Source of the DNA: Solibacillus sp. FSL R7-0668
GTDB taxonomy: Bacteria; Bacillota; Bacilli; Bacillales_A; Planococcaceae
Assembly (NCBI RefSeq): GCF_038006205.1
Contig: NZ_JBBOUU010000001.1
Span: forward strand, 3,350,001-3,414,000
DNA length: 64,000 nucleotides
Reading direction: 5' to 3'
Both the position numbers and the translations under genes were made by a program. How positions within the stretch are numbered: position 1 is the first letter of the stretch; the number at the start of each line of letters is the position of its first letter. Positions 44,200 through 52,977 of the stretch are shown in pieces. The notes under the pieces are model-generated. The model worked only from the letters and a program-made list of their open reading frames with translations, searched no databases and was not told the DNA's origin.

Positions 44200-45867
44200 A
44201 TGAAATTCAACAAGTTTTTAACGCTAATGATGGTACTTGTACTATCGATTGTACTTGCTGCATGTAATACAGATGACAGCAAGGAAGAGGTTGACAATTC
44301 ATCTGAAGGCACGACAGAAACAGGATCTGAAGGCACAACAGAGACAGCTTCAGAACCAAAAGAAATTAACTTAGTATTCGGATCTGAGCCACCATCATTA
44401 CACCCTGGTTTAGCGACAGATACAACTTCAAGCACGATGATTCAAAACATCTTTGAAGGATTAATGACAATGGAAAACGGTGAAGCAACAGAAGCTGCTG
44501 CTGAAAGCTATGAAATTTCTGATGACCTGTTAACATACACGTTCAAATTACGTGATGCTCAATGGACAAATGGCGACCCTGTTACTGCAGAGGATTTCGC
44601 ATTTTCTTGGAAATGGGTGTTAGATCCAGCAAACGCATCTGAATACGCTTCGATTTTATACCCAATCAAAGGTGCTGAAGCATTTAACCTTGGTACAGGT
44701 TCAGCTGATGATTTAGGTATTAAGGTAATTGATGAAAAAACAATCGAAGTAACTTTAGAAGTGCCAACACCGTACTTCTTAGAGTTAACTGCTTTCAAAA
44801 CAATGTATCCATTCCATAAAGCGACTCAAGAAGCGAATGCAAACTGGTACACAGAAGCAGATACAATCGTTTCAAACGGTCCATATACGTTAACTGAGTG
44901 GGTTCATAACGGAAACATCGTCTTAACAAAATCAGACACTTACTGGGATGCAGCAAATGTAAAAATTGACACTGCCAACATTTCAATCGTAGAGTCTGAA
45001 AGCTCTCAAATGGCCATGTATGATGCAGAAGAAATTGATTTCTTAGGTACTAACTTCGGCTCAATTTCTTTAGATGCGATTGACCGCCTAAAATCAGATG
45101 GTTCGTTAAATGTAGCACCATACTCTGGTATTTACTGGTATAAATTTAATACAACTGACAAAGTGATGAGCAACGTCAATATCCGTAAGGCTCTAGCTTT
45201 ATCAATCGACCGTGCAGGTCTAATCAAGAACATTACAAAAGGTGAGCAAGAGCCAGCTTTAGGTATCGTTCCAAATGCGGTTGGCGGTTTCGGTGATGAT
45301 TCTGGTTACTTCAAGGATGCTGATTATGAAGAAGCTAAGAAATTCCTAGATGCTGGTTTAAAAGAATTAGGTTTAGCTAGTCCAGCAGATTTAGAGATTA
45401 CCGTTTCTTACAATACATCTGAAGCACATGCTGCAATCGCTCAGTTCATCCAACAAGGCTGGACTTCACAATTAGGAATCAAAGCAAAGCTTGATAATTC
45501 TGAATGGCAAGTGTATTTAGATAAGCTTTCAAACTTAGACTACCAAGTTGGTCGTTTAGGCTGGATTGCTGACTACAATGATGCCTATACATTCCTAGAA
45601 ATGTATAACACAGCTTCAAATGGTAACAACGATACAGGTTGGGAAAATGCTGATTACACAGCATTATTAAAGCAATCTGTTGTTGAAACTGATCCAGCAA
45701 AACGTACTGCAATCTTATTAGAAGCTGAAGCAATTATGATGAATGAAATGCCAGTAGCGCCAATCTACTTCTATACAAACCTTTACATTAACAAGGATTA
45801 TGTTACGAATATGGTTCCAGATGCTTTAGGTAATATTTCACTTAAAAATGTTGATATCAACAAATAA
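44200..45867 (+). CDS. oppA: Oligopeptide ABC transporter substrate-binding lipoprotein OppA
   Basis: This is a 555-aa extracellular lipoprotein with a signal peptide and lipobox LAAC, an acidic Thr/Ser/Glu-rich linker, and an SBP_bac_5 domain of the OppA/DppE group (EPPSLHPGLATDTTSSTMIQ, DPVTAEDFAFSWKW, SNGPYTLTEW, NIRKALALSID). It captures oligopeptides for the membrane permease encoded downstream. GGGAGG precedes the ATG by about 8 nt. A hairpin between oppA and oppB probably sets a higher oppA level than the rest of the operon. Confidence 0.9.
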   Translation: MKFNKFLTLMMVLVLSIVLAACNTDDSKEEVDNSSEGTTETGSEGTTETASEPKEINLVFGSEPPSLHPGLATDTTSSTMIQNIFEGLMTMENGEATEAAAESYEISDDLLTYTFKLRDAQWTNGDPVTAEDFAFSWKWVLDPANASEYASILYPIKGAEAFNLGTGSADDLGIKVIDEKTIEVTLEVPTPYFLELTAFKTMYPFHKATQEANANWYTEADTIVSNGPYTLTEWVHNGNIVLTKSDTYWDAANVKIDTANISIVESESSQMAMYDAEEIDFLGTNFGSISLDAIDRLKSDGSLNVAPYSGIYWYKFNTTDKVMSNVNIRKALALSIDRAGLIKNITKGEQEPALGIVPNAVGGFGDDSGYFKDADYEEAKKFLDAGLKELGLASPADLEITVSYNTSEAHAAIAQFIQQGWTSQLGIKAKLDNSEWQVYLDKLSNLDYQVGRLGWIADYNDAYTFLEMYNTASNGNNDTGWENADYTALLKQSVVETDPAKRTAILLEAEAIMMNEMPVAPIYFYTNLYINKDYVTNMVPDALGNISLKNVDINK

Positions 45868-45907
45868 TCTGAACGTTTCATCAGTATTTTTTGTGTAGTT
45901 GTACACG

Positions 45908-45951
45908 AAAGGCTGCTCAAAAATCCTCGTGATTTGGAGCAGCCTTTCCTA
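45908..45951 (+). terminator. oppA-oppB intercistronic hairpin/partial terminator
   Basis: AAAGGCTGCTC pairs with GAGCAGCCTTT, with an inner AATC/GATT extension. Only a short T-tract follows, so partial read-through into oppB is expected. Confidence 0.6.
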
Positions 45952-45992
45952 ATATTACAGAATATTCTAAAAAGTTAAAGGAGGTCTGTCCA

Positions 45993-46925
45993 ATGCTTAC
46001 CTACATTTTAAAGCGCATTCTATACATCTTTGTTGCCCTTTTTGTTATTATTTCGGCTACCTTTTTCTTAATGAAGTTGGCCCCAGGTAGTCCATTCGCA
46101 AGTGAACGTCAACTTCCGCCAGCAATTGAACAGCAACTTAATGAAAAATATGGCCTCAACAATCCTTGGTACATTCAATATAAGGACTATTTAGTTTCGT
46201 CTTTTACATTTGATTTCGGTGAATCAATGAAATATAAAGGGCGTTCTGTAAACGATATGATTTCTGAAGGATTCCCAGTGTCTTTAGTTTTAGGGTTAGA
46301 GGCAATGATTTTAGCCATTGGTCTTGGGATATTACTCGGAGTGATATCAGCACTTTACCATAATAAGTTTCCTGACTATGTGTCGACTGTAATCGCCGTA
46401 TTAGGAATTTCAGTACCATCCTTTATTTTAGCGGGTCTATTGCAATTATTCTTCGCTTTGAAGCTCGGATGGTTCCCGGTAACTGGATGGAAAGGCTTTA
46501 TCTATACAGTACTGCCTGCAACAGCAATTGCCCTAACACACGCCGGCTTCATTGCAAAACTAACACGATCAAGCATGTTAGAACAAAATAATAGTGAGTA
46601 CGTTAAGCTAGCACGTGCAAAAGGGATTGGCAAATGGTCAGTCGTTTTCAAACACTCACTACGCAATGCATTGTTGCCAGTTGTCACATATTTAGGACCT
46701 TTAACTGCTGGTGTTGTCACGGGTAGTTTCATTATCGAACAAATTTTCGCGATTCCTGGTATTGGACGCCACTTCGTTCAATCCATTACGAACCGAGATT
46801 ATACAACGATCATGGGTGTAACCGTTTTCTATTCCATTATTTTATTGCTCGCTGTATTAGTAGTAGATATTTTATATCAATTCATTGATCCACGAATTAA
46901 GTTAAAAGGAGCGAAAAAATCATGA
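45993..46925 (+). CDS. oppB: Oligopeptide ABC transporter permease OppB
   Basis: This is a 310-aa permease with six membrane helices and the EAA loop region [29 protein letters not shown] near residue 210 that contacts the ATPases. The N-terminal helix starts [20 protein letters not shown] as in OppB/DppB proteins. AAAGGAGG lies about 10 nt upstream of the ATG. Its TGA overlaps the oppC ATG (ATGA). Confidence 0.92.
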   Translation: MLTYILKRILYIFVALFVIISATFFLMKLAPGSPFASERQLPPAIEQQLNEKYGLNNPWYIQYKDYLVSSFTFDFGESMKYKGRSVNDMISEGFPVSLVLGLEAMILAIGLGILLGVISALYHNKFPDYVSTVIAVLGISVPSFILAGLLQLFFALKLGWFPVTGWKGFIYTVLPATAIALTHAGFIAKLTRSSMLEQNNSEYVKLARAKGIGKWSVVFKHSLRNALLPVVTYLGPLTAGVVTGSFIIEQIFAIPGIGRHFVQSITNRDYTTIMGVTVFYSIILLLAVLVVDILYQFIDPRIKLKGAKKS

Positions 46926-47857
46926 CATCCACTAATAACAACTTCGACCATATCGCTCCCGAACGTTTTAAAGTTGTTGGGGCTCGTACAAATGAAGCAG
47001 ATACATTAAACAAAAAGCAAGTATCCTTTTGGCAAGAAGTTATGTATCGATTTTCTCATAATAAATTAGCGCTTATTGGACTCATTATTTTAGCGTTCGT
47101 TACCATTATGGCCATTTTCGCACCGATGTTCTCTTCATGGTCTTACGAAGAAAATACAGGACTCTACAATACCGCGCCATCTGCTACTCATTGGTTTGGA
47201 ACAGATGACTTAGCACGTGACCTCTTTGTTCGTGTTTGGCAAGGCGCTCGTATTTCTTTATTTATCGGACTTGCGGCTGCTGTCATTGATTTAATTATCG
47301 GCGTTCTTTGGGGCAGTGTTTCAGGCTTACTAGGTGGTCGTGTCGATAATATTATGATGCGTATTGCCGATGTTTTAACGGCGATTCCTTATTTATTAGT
47401 GGTCATTATTTTATTAGTCGTAATGGAAAAAGGATTAATTCCTATGATTATTGCCCTTTCGATAACGGGCTGGGTCAATATGGCGCGTATCGTCCGTGCA
47501 GAAGTGCTGTCAATCAAAAATCGCGAATATGTAATGGCTGCTCAAACTTTAGGTGCAAATACATGGCATTTAATTAAGCGCCATTTGATTCCGAATGCAA
47601 TGGGTGCGATTTTAGTTACGATGACTTTAACGATTCCAGGTGCGATTTTTACAGAATCCTTTTTAAGCTATATCGGCTTAGGGGTTCAACAGCCGATGTC
47701 AAGTTGGGGAACGATGGCTTCAGAAGGGAATAAGGCTATCCAATCCGCGCCATGGCGTTTAATATTCCCTGCCCTCTTCATTTCGTTAACCATTTTTGCA
47801 TTTAACGCGGTTGGAGATGGACTTCGTGACGCATTAGATCCTAAATTACGAAAATAG
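46922..47857 (+). CDS. oppC: Oligopeptide ABC transporter permease OppC
   Basis: This is a 311-aa permease with the extended cytoplasmic N-terminus and periplasmic [21 protein letters not shown] block typical of OppC. The EAA loop ([29 protein letters not shown]) is intact. It overlaps oppB by 4 nt and precedes oppD by about 15 nt. It forms the membrane channel with OppB. Confidence 0.92.
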   Translation: MTSTNNNFDHIAPERFKVVGARTNEADTLNKKQVSFWQEVMYRFSHNKLALIGLIILAFVTIMAIFAPMFSSWSYEENTGLYNTAPSATHWFGTDDLARDLFVRVWQGARISLFIGLAAAVIDLIIGVLWGSVSGLLGGRVDNIMMRIADVLTAIPYLLVVIILLVVMEKGLIPMIIALSITGWVNMARIVRAEVLSIKNREYVMAAQTLGANTWHLIKRHLIPNAMGAILVTMTLTIPGAIFTESFLSYIGLGVQQPMSSWGTMASEGNKAIQSAPWRLIFPALFISLTIFAFNAVGDGLRDALDPKLRK

Positions 47858-47872
47858 AAAAGGGTGTACGAT

Positions 47873-48919
47873 ATGAAAAAGAAACTTTTAGATGTTAAAA
47901 ATTTGCATGTTCATTTCAAAACGTACGCCGGCATCGTGCAAGCAGTACGTGGCGTAAATTTCGAATTATATGAAGGTGAAACACTAGCCATCGTTGGGGA
48001 ATCTGGCTCAGGCAAAAGTGTTACAAGTAACGCACTGATGAAGCTAATCCCACAGCCACCTGGAATTTACGCTGGTGGTGAAATTCTCTTTAACGGGAAA
48101 GATTTAATTCCACTTAGCGAAAAAGAGATGCTCGCGATTCGAGGTAATGAGATCGCGATGATTTTCCAAGATCCGATGACCGCATTAAATCCAACGATGC
48201 GAATTGGCAAGCAAATTACAGAAGTGCTCTTAAAGCATCGAAAGGTCGATTCAAAGGACGCTGCCAAAAGACGTGCGATTGAATTGCTCGACCAAGTTGG
48301 GATTCCATTCCCTGAAAAACGTTACAAATCCTACCCGCATGAGCTATCTGGTGGAATGCGTCAGCGTGTTGTGATTGCCATTGCACTTGCTGCAGATCCG
48401 AAGCTTTTAATTGCGGACGAGCCAACAACCGCACTGGACGTAACGATTCAAGCGCAAATTTTAGAGTTAATGAAAGAAATTCAAAAATCATCGAATACAT
48501 CGATCATTTTCATTACCCATGACCTTGGCGTTGTCGCAAATGTCGCAGACCGAGTAGCCGTTATGTATGCTGGACAAATTGTGGAATACGGTACGGTTGA
48601 AGATATTTTCTATGATCCAAAGCACCCATATACATGGGGATTACTCGGTTCTATGCCGGATTTAAACAATTCATCCGACGAGCTTTTACGTGCGATTCCT
48701 GGTTCTCCACCGAACTTAATCAATCCTCCTATCGGCTGTGCATTTGCACCACGAAATGAGCTTGCTTTAGCGATTGACTTTGAAGAAGAGCCACCGATGT
48801 TCCAAGTTTCTGACACACATTTCGCCAAAACATGGTTACAGCATCCAGATGCTCCACATATCCCAATTCCTGAAGTTGTCGCGCGTCGTATTGCAGCAGC
48901 AAGGGGAGGTGAAGCATAA
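47873..48919 (+). CDS. oppD: Oligopeptide ABC transporter ATPase OppD
   Basis: This is a 348-aa ATPase with Walker A GESGSGKS, Q-loop FQDPMTALNP, signature LSGGMRQR, Walker B LLIADEPTTALD and the H-loop THD. The oligopeptide-type C-terminal extension (PNLINPPIGCAFAPRNE) is present. That region lacks several of the cysteines that bind an iron-sulfur cluster in some homologues. The start is ATG 47873 after AAAGGG; GTG 47864 overlaps the SD. Its TAA shares a base with the oppF ATG. Confidence 0.92.
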   Translation: MKKKLLDVKNLHVHFKTYAGIVQAVRGVNFELYEGETLAIVGESGSGKSVTSNALMKLIPQPPGIYAGGEILFNGKDLIPLSEKEMLAIRGNEIAMIFQDPMTALNPTMRIGKQITEVLLKHRKVDSKDAAKRRAIELLDQVGIPFPEKRYKSYPHELSGGMRQRVVIAIALAADPKLLIADEPTTALDVTIQAQILELMKEIQKSSNTSIIFITHDLGVVANVADRVAVMYAGQIVEYGTVEDIFYDPKHPYTWGLLGSMPDLNNSSDELLRAIPGSPPNLINPPIGCAFAPRNELALAIDFEEEPPMFQVSDTHFAKTWLQHPDAPHIPIPEVVARRIAAARGGEA

Positions 48920-49824
48920 TGAGGAAAAAATTATTAGAAGTTAAGAATTTAAAGCAATATTTCGGCACTTCAAAGGAGCCGATTAAAGCAGTAGACGGTA
49001 TTAGCTTCGATGTATTTGAAGGCGAAACACTGGGTCTTGTAGGTGAGTCTGGCTGTGGAAAATCAACGACTGGTCGCTCCATTATCCGACTTTATGATAT
49101 TACGGATGGCGAAATTTTGTTTAATGGGAAAAATGTAAATTCCTATTCTTCTCGTAAGGAATCTATGCAATTCCATCGTGAAATGCAGATGATTTTCCAA
49201 GATCCATATGCGTCATTAAATCCACGTATGACGGCTGGGGAAATTATTGCAGAGAGCTTTGAGATTCACGGTCTCTATAAAAATAAAAAAGAACGCCAAC
49301 AGAAAATCGGCGAACTTCTTGAATCAGTTGGGCTTAACCGTGAACATGCCAATCGCTACGCACATGAGTTTTCAGGTGGTCAGCGTCAGCGTATCGGGAT
49401 TGCACGCGCACTCAGCTTAAACCCTAGCTTCATTATTGCCGATGAGCCAATTTCCGCGCTGGATGTATCGATTCAAGCGCAAGTTGTGAACTTATTAAAA
49501 CAGCTACAAAAAGAGCGTGGGTTAACCTATTTATTCATCGCGCATGACCTGTCGATGGTCAAGTATATTTCTGACCGAATTGCTGTTATGTACCGTGGGA
49601 AAATTTTAGAGCTTGGCCTAGCGGATGAAATTTATAATCATCCGATTCATCCTTACACGAAATCATTGCTATCTGCAGTACCTCAGCCAAATCCAGAGTA
49701 TGAGCGGAAACGTGTTCGTATTCCATACAAGCATGAGGAAACCCCAGCAAATGCAGAAGTATTAGAAGCACGCCCTGGTCATTTCGTCTTTGCAACAAAA
49801 GAACAGCTTCATAAATGGTTATAA
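48919..49824 (+). CDS. oppF: Oligopeptide ABC transporter ATPase OppF
   Basis: This is a 301-aa ATPase partner of OppD with Walker [10 protein letters not shown], signature FSGGQRQR, Walker [13 protein letters not shown] and the H-loop AHD. The C-terminal domain ends at KEQLHKWL, a few residues shorter than many homologues but with no sign of truncation. It is the last gene of oppABCDF and is followed by a terminator. Confidence 0.92.
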   Translation: MRKKLLEVKNLKQYFGTSKEPIKAVDGISFDVFEGETLGLVGESGCGKSTTGRSIIRLYDITDGEILFNGKNVNSYSSRKESMQFHREMQMIFQDPYASLNPRMTAGEIIAESFEIHGLYKNKKERQQKIGELLESVGLNREHANRYAHEFSGGQRQRIGIARALSLNPSFIIADEPISALDVSIQAQVVNLLKQLQKERGLTYLFIAHDLSMVKYISDRIAVMYRGKILELGLADEIYNHPIHPYTKSLLSAVPQPNPEYERKRVRIPYKHEETPANAEVLEARPGHFVFATKEQLHKWL

Positions 49825-49827
49825 GCT

Positions 49828-49867
49828 ACAGCCGCGTGGAGATTCTTCCACGTGACTGTATTTTTTT
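49828..49867 (+). terminator. opp operon terminator
   Basis: ACAG-CGCGTGGAA pairs with TTCCACGTG-CTGT, followed by T7. Confidence 0.78.
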
Positions 49868-50015
49868 ATGGTCTACGTGCTATCCATCAATCCAGCCATC
49901 CTCTCCCACCTTGATTGGCATCTTTTAATAATTTTTGGAAAAATAATTATTCGCATTAAAATGAGTTTTTTTTGGACACACTATGATGGATCATGAATCG
50001 AAGGTGGGGATGTAA

Positions 50016-50246
50016 ATGCCAATTGTTGAAGTAAAATGTACAGTCGAAAATTGCTTTTTCCATGAAATAGGTAATCTTTGTGGTGCAGAGAAAATTGAAA
50101 TCCATGCAGATACTCATGGAAAGCAGCATCAACAAGCAGAGTTTTCGACTGATTTTGATGCACATCTATTAAGTGTTGCCGCGCATTCAAAAGACACTTG
50201 CTGTAAAACATTTATTTCAAAAAAGGATAAAAGAACGAATGCATAG
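50016..50246 (+). CDS. DUF1540 cysteine-rich small protein
   Basis: This 76-aa protein has the DUF1540 pattern: an early CTVENCFFH..NLC motif and a late CC (DTCCKTF). The spaced Cys and His residues suggest zinc binding. Its function is unknown; members are frequent in spore formers. An AAGGTGGGG SD precedes the ATG. The stop codon lies within its own terminator (50229-50263). Confidence 0.78.
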   Translation: MPIVEVKCTVENCFFHEIGNLCGAEKIEIHADTHGKQHQQAEFSTDFDAHLLSVAAHSKDTCCKTFISKKDKRTNA

Positions 50247-50263
50247 CCTGCATTCGTTCTTTT
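50229..50263 (+). terminator. Terminator overlapping the DUF1540 stop
   Basis: AAAAGAACGAATGCA pairs perfectly with TGCATTCGTTCTTTT around a 5-nt loop that holds part of the stop region. Confidence 0.75.
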
Positions 50264-50272
50264 CCCTATATG

Positions 50273-50485
50273 TTACCTTGGTCCATCACGGTCTAAATGA
50301 ATCATATCAGGAATTTGATTGATGACGAAATTGTTGCTGTCTACTTCTGCATTGGCCTTTAAAGACCCAAGTGGGATTTCATCGACCGTATGCACTTCAC
50401 GCGCCTTTTCGATTAGTGCCTCGGCATCATTATAGGAAAAACCTAATGTTTCATGTATAATTTTTACCTTTTGTTGCTGTTTCAT
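50273..50485 (-). CDS. Small acidic/polar protein of a spore-type cluster, unknown
   Basis: This 70-aa protein has a GFSYNDAEALIEKAREV segment followed by a polar tail ending HLDRDGPR. The SYN(D/E)-x-x-x-I/L element also occurs in the 63-aa protein at 50914-51105, so the two may be distant relatives. The ATG at 50485 follows GAGGAGGTG; a 12-codon upstream extension is rejected. I do not recognise the family firmly. Position among spore-type peptides suggests a sporulation link. Confidence 0.6.
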   Translation of the reverse strand: MKQQQKVKIIHETLGFSYNDAEALIEKAREVHTVDEIPLGSLKANAEVDSNNFVINQIPDMIHLDRDGPR

Positions 50486-50632
50486 CAAGCACACCTCCTC
50501 TTTAGTAGCTTGTGCGAGCAAAATTTTTTTATGTAATCTTTCAAAAAAACAACAACTATCTAATACAAATATCCATACTTTTTTTATTTCTTTACATATT
50601 CTGAATTAATCCTAAATAAAGGAGTGAAAAAA

Positions 50633-50761
50633 ATGGGTTCAGCAGGCTATTCATGGGGTGGTAACAGCGGTTATGGTAATGGTTCAGGCTTTGTATTAAT
50701 TGTAGTTCTCTTTATCTTATTAATTATCGTGGGTGCTACAATGTACGGTGGAGGCTATTAA
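50633..50761 (+). CDS. YjcZ-family sporulation peptide
   Basis: This is a 42-aa peptide with a Gly/Tyr/Ser-rich start ([20 protein letters not shown]), a single membrane helix ([14 protein letters not shown]) and a Gly-Gly-Gly-Tyr end. This is the YjcZ-type sporulation peptide pattern, highly repeated in Bacillales genomes. GGAG lies 9 nt before the ATG. A hairpin TCCCTTCAC..GTGAAGGGA follows at 50821-50856. Its function is unknown beyond its association with sporulation. Confidence 0.78.
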   Translation: MGSAGYSWGGNSGYGNGSGFVLIVVLFILLIIVGATMYGGGY

Positions 50762-50913
50762 TACTACTCAGTAGATAGCGCCTTCTCTATATTTTGAAAG
50801 AACCTTTGCCAATGGAATTCTCCCTTCACACCTCAACTACTACAGGAGTGAAGGGATATTTCAGATTTCTTAAAAACAAGGAAATTCTCTTCAGTCCCTA
50901 CATACCGTAGTAA

Positions 50914-51105
50914 TTAGTTTTTTTTCGTTCGATCAATTACTACATTTACGTCCAATGGTTCTGCCGCAAATTCTTCTTTTGGCTTTTTTCTTGATGCTTG
51001 TCCAAGTATGGCAAGCATTTCATTGTAGGAAGAACCTGACGAGGCATTTAATCGCTTCACTTCTTCAATATCTGTTCCCGCTTTTGTATACTTCTTTCCT
51101 TCCAT
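50914..51105 (-). CDS. Gamma-type SASP-like small protein
   Basis: This 63-aa protein has an N-terminal KAGTDIEEVKRLNASSG that closely resembles the repeat unit of gamma-type small acid-soluble spore proteins (SspE-like AGT-x-x-x-EVK-x-x-NA). It has only one clear unit and a charged C-terminal half. An AGGGAGGTG SD precedes the ATG. It could be a diverged SASP that supplies amino acids at germination. The IS110-family element is inserted upstream of it. Confidence 0.55.
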   Translation of the reverse strand: MEGKKYTKAGTDIEEVKRLNASSGSSYNEMLAILGQASRKKPKEEFAAEPLDVNVVIDRTKKN

Positions 51106-51239
51106 TCATACACCTCCCTCTATAAATGTTGATATATCAATGGTTTGCACCGTTTTCGAGTGTCCAAAAAATATTTTTCGACACGTACATCTATCGTTAT
51201 TTTGTAATTCTTGATTTTTTTTACAAACAGTCCGTACGC

Positions 51240-51510
51240 TTCGCTATAGGATAAACCAGTAAATGGTAATTATCCCTCTGATCCTGTGCGCTATATCGAT
51301 GCACTTTTGGATCTCTGCGTTGCTTATGATGACGGACCCTCCCATATCTCTAGGCGTCTGATGCGCGTACATTCCTTCGTTCGGTCTATTCATAAGGCAG
51401 AGGCTGGCGATGCTCCCTTAGGGACTCTTTGCGATTCGCACGGTCGAATGGTGGAAATAGTGCCGGCTTCTCCGTGTCATCCTCTTGTTTGTGACTTCTG
51501 ATGGTGTCGC
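51240..51510 (-). ncRNA. Candidate bridge RNA region at the 3' end of the IS110-family element
   Basis: About 270 nt between the recombinase stop and the element end are non-coding and visibly richer in G and C than flanking DNA. They are rich in short hairpins: GATCC..GTGC..GCAC..GGATC at 51280-51313, TCCCTAAGGGA near 51415-51425, GCGA/TCGC near 51432. IS110-family recombinases use an element-encoded bridge RNA, which in the IS1111 group lies at this 3' position. An ORF of 71 codons on the plus strand here is not credible. The boundaries and loops are not defined from sequence alone. Confidence 0.55.
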
Positions 51511-52840
51511 TTACGCAGCCGTTTGAAGCTGGGTGAAATCGTTCATCATTTGGTCTGGATTAAAATAAATTTTCTTGTTACACAAGGCATGTAAAATCTT
51601 CAGTAACTTCCCACACAGGACGACAATCGATTGCTTTTTACGCAGTGGATTGTTGGTGCGTGTGGTGTAATGTTCGTGTAACGCTTTAAACGCTAGATTA
51701 TGTTGAATCAATGGCATCATGACACGGAATAGGAGGGCGCGAAGTTTGCGTCTTCCACGTTTAGAAATCCGTTTTTGTCCGGTTTGTTTACCTGAAGAGT
51801 TTTCACGCAATGTGAGTCCCGCGAGTTTGATTAATTGGCGTGGATGCGTATATTGCGTGAGCGAACCGACTTCTGATAGTAATTCGACAATCGTGACATC
51901 GCCGATTCCGGGTACAGATGCTAGGTAGTCATAATCCGTCATTTGTTTCGCTAATTCCGTTAATTGTACAGTCAATTCATCGAGCTGTGCCTGCATTAGT
52001 TTCACTTGAGAAAGCAGTGTGGCGATTTCATAACGGGCCATCACCAGTCCTTCCGTCAGTCCAATTGAATGAGGTGCCAGTTCGACTAATTGTTTCGCTT
52101 TCGGTAGTTGAGGACTTTTCATCCCGTCTACTTGGCGATAAAGGAAGAGCAGTTCTTCCGGTGTTTTCCCTTGAATATCCATTGGCAGCGGCGTTTTTTC
52201 CAGCACCGCATACGCCATTTTTCCAAAATTTTTAAAGACTTGTGTAAACTCTGGGAAGAAACGGTCTAACCAACGAATGATGCGGTTTTGAAGGGCGTTT
52301 AAATCCTCTTGAATTTTTGAACGCAACGTCGCACCATTTCGTAATTCCGCTTCCACGCCTTCTAAAAGACGAGGATAGCTAAAGCGTCCATCTCGCATTA
52401 GACGGGCGATGACAAGCGCATCTTTTTGGTCATTTTTCGTCTGCAGGTTGTCGTCGAGTTCTTTCGAGCGATTGACGTGCATCGGATTGACCATCACAAA
52501 CGGAATCCCATAGTGTGTTAAAAACGCCGCTAAGTTCATCCAGTAGTGACCAGTTGGCTCGAAACCAACGAGGATTTCTTGTTTTTCATGTGCCGTTTTT
52601 AACGTAAGCAGACGCTCATAAAACGCTTCAAATCCGATACGTGATTGCACGATAGGAAATGATTTTTGGAGCACGCGACCGCGATCATCCACAGCACAAG
52701 CGAAGTGCTTATGCTTGGCAATATCGATGCCAATGACTAACGTATTTTCAGAAACTTGATTAATTTTTTCATTCGTATTAAAATTCATTGTTGTAAGTCC
52801 TCTCTGTAGATGTGCGAGTCAATTGTCTGGTTGACACTCA
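51247..52840 (-). mobile_element. IS110-family (IS1111-like) insertion sequence, about 1.6 kb
   Basis: The element comprises a DEDD/serine recombinase gene (51511-52788), a short 5' flank and a 270-nt structured 3' flank. Candidate subterminal inverted repeats are AACCAGTAAATGG (51254-51266) and the complement of CAATTGTCTGGTT (52820-52832), sharing AACCAG and about 9 of 13 positions. No target duplication is seen, as expected. It lies between a SASP-like gene and a MFS gene. The exact ends are uncertain by about 10 bp. Confidence 0.75.
51511..52788 (-). CDS. IS110-family RNA-guided recombinase/transposase
   Basis: This is a 425-aa IS110-family recombinase. The RuvC-like DEDD domain has Asp22 (GIDIAK), Glu77 (GFEPTG), Asp120 and Asp123 (KNDQKDA). 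After a coiled coil, the C-terminal Tnp domain has the SVPGIGDVTIVELL helix-hairpin-helix and the serine motif ENSSGKQTG (Ser331/332), the nucleophile of this family. All catalytic residues are present, so it may be active. GAGAGG, its SD, can pair with an upstream CCTCTC, which would restrain translation. Confidence 0.9.
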   Translation of the reverse strand: MNFNTNEKINQVSENTLVIGIDIAKHKHFACAVDDRGRVLQKSFPIVQSRIGFEAFYERLLTLKTAHEKQEILVGFEPTGHYWMNLAAFLTHYGIPFVMVNPMHVNRSKELDDNLQTKNDQKDALVIARLMRDGRFSYPRLLEGVEAELRNGATLRSKIQEDLNALQNRIIRWLDRFFPEFTQVFKNFGKMAYAVLEKTPLPMDIQGKTPEELLFLYRQVDGMKSPQLPKAKQLVELAPHSIGLTEGLVMARYEIATLLSQVKLMQAQLDELTVQLTELAKQMTDYDYLASVPGIGDVTIVELLSEVGSLTQYTHPRQLIKLAGLTLRENSSGKQTGQKRISKRGRRKLRALLFRVMMPLIQHNLAFKALHEHYTTRTNNPLRKKQSIVVLCGKLLKILHALCNKKIYFNPDQMMNDFTQLQTAA

Positions 52841-52868
52841 AACATCATACGAGAGGGCTTTTTTCTTT
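52795..52868 (-). promoter_or_regulatory. SD-sequestering hairpin ahead of the IS110 recombinase
   Basis: On the minus strand AAAAAAGCCCTCTC (upstream) can pair with GAGAGGACTT, which contains the recombinase SD. Transcripts that enter from outside the element would fold and hide the SD. On the plus strand the same repeat ends in T6 and resembles a terminator. Confidence 0.5.
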
Positions 52869-52941
52869 TCAAGTCCCTGAAAATTCTTCTAACAGGAATG
52901 CTCCCTTTCAACTAGCATGTGCGGGAGTGTATCATTTATGT

Positions 52942-52977
52942 AAAAAATCGGTCGCTGCGTGTAGGCAACTACCGATT
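52942..52977 (-). terminator. MFS gene terminator overlapping its stop codon
   Basis: AATCGGT (containing the TAG stop region) pairs with ACCGATT around an 18-nt loop, followed by T6 on the minus strand. Confidence 0.72.

Noticed and set aside
51286-51501. 71-codon ORF on the plus strand in the IS110-family 3' region
   Set aside because: No SD, odd composition and overlap with dense hairpins. It is better explained as structured non-coding RNA of the element.
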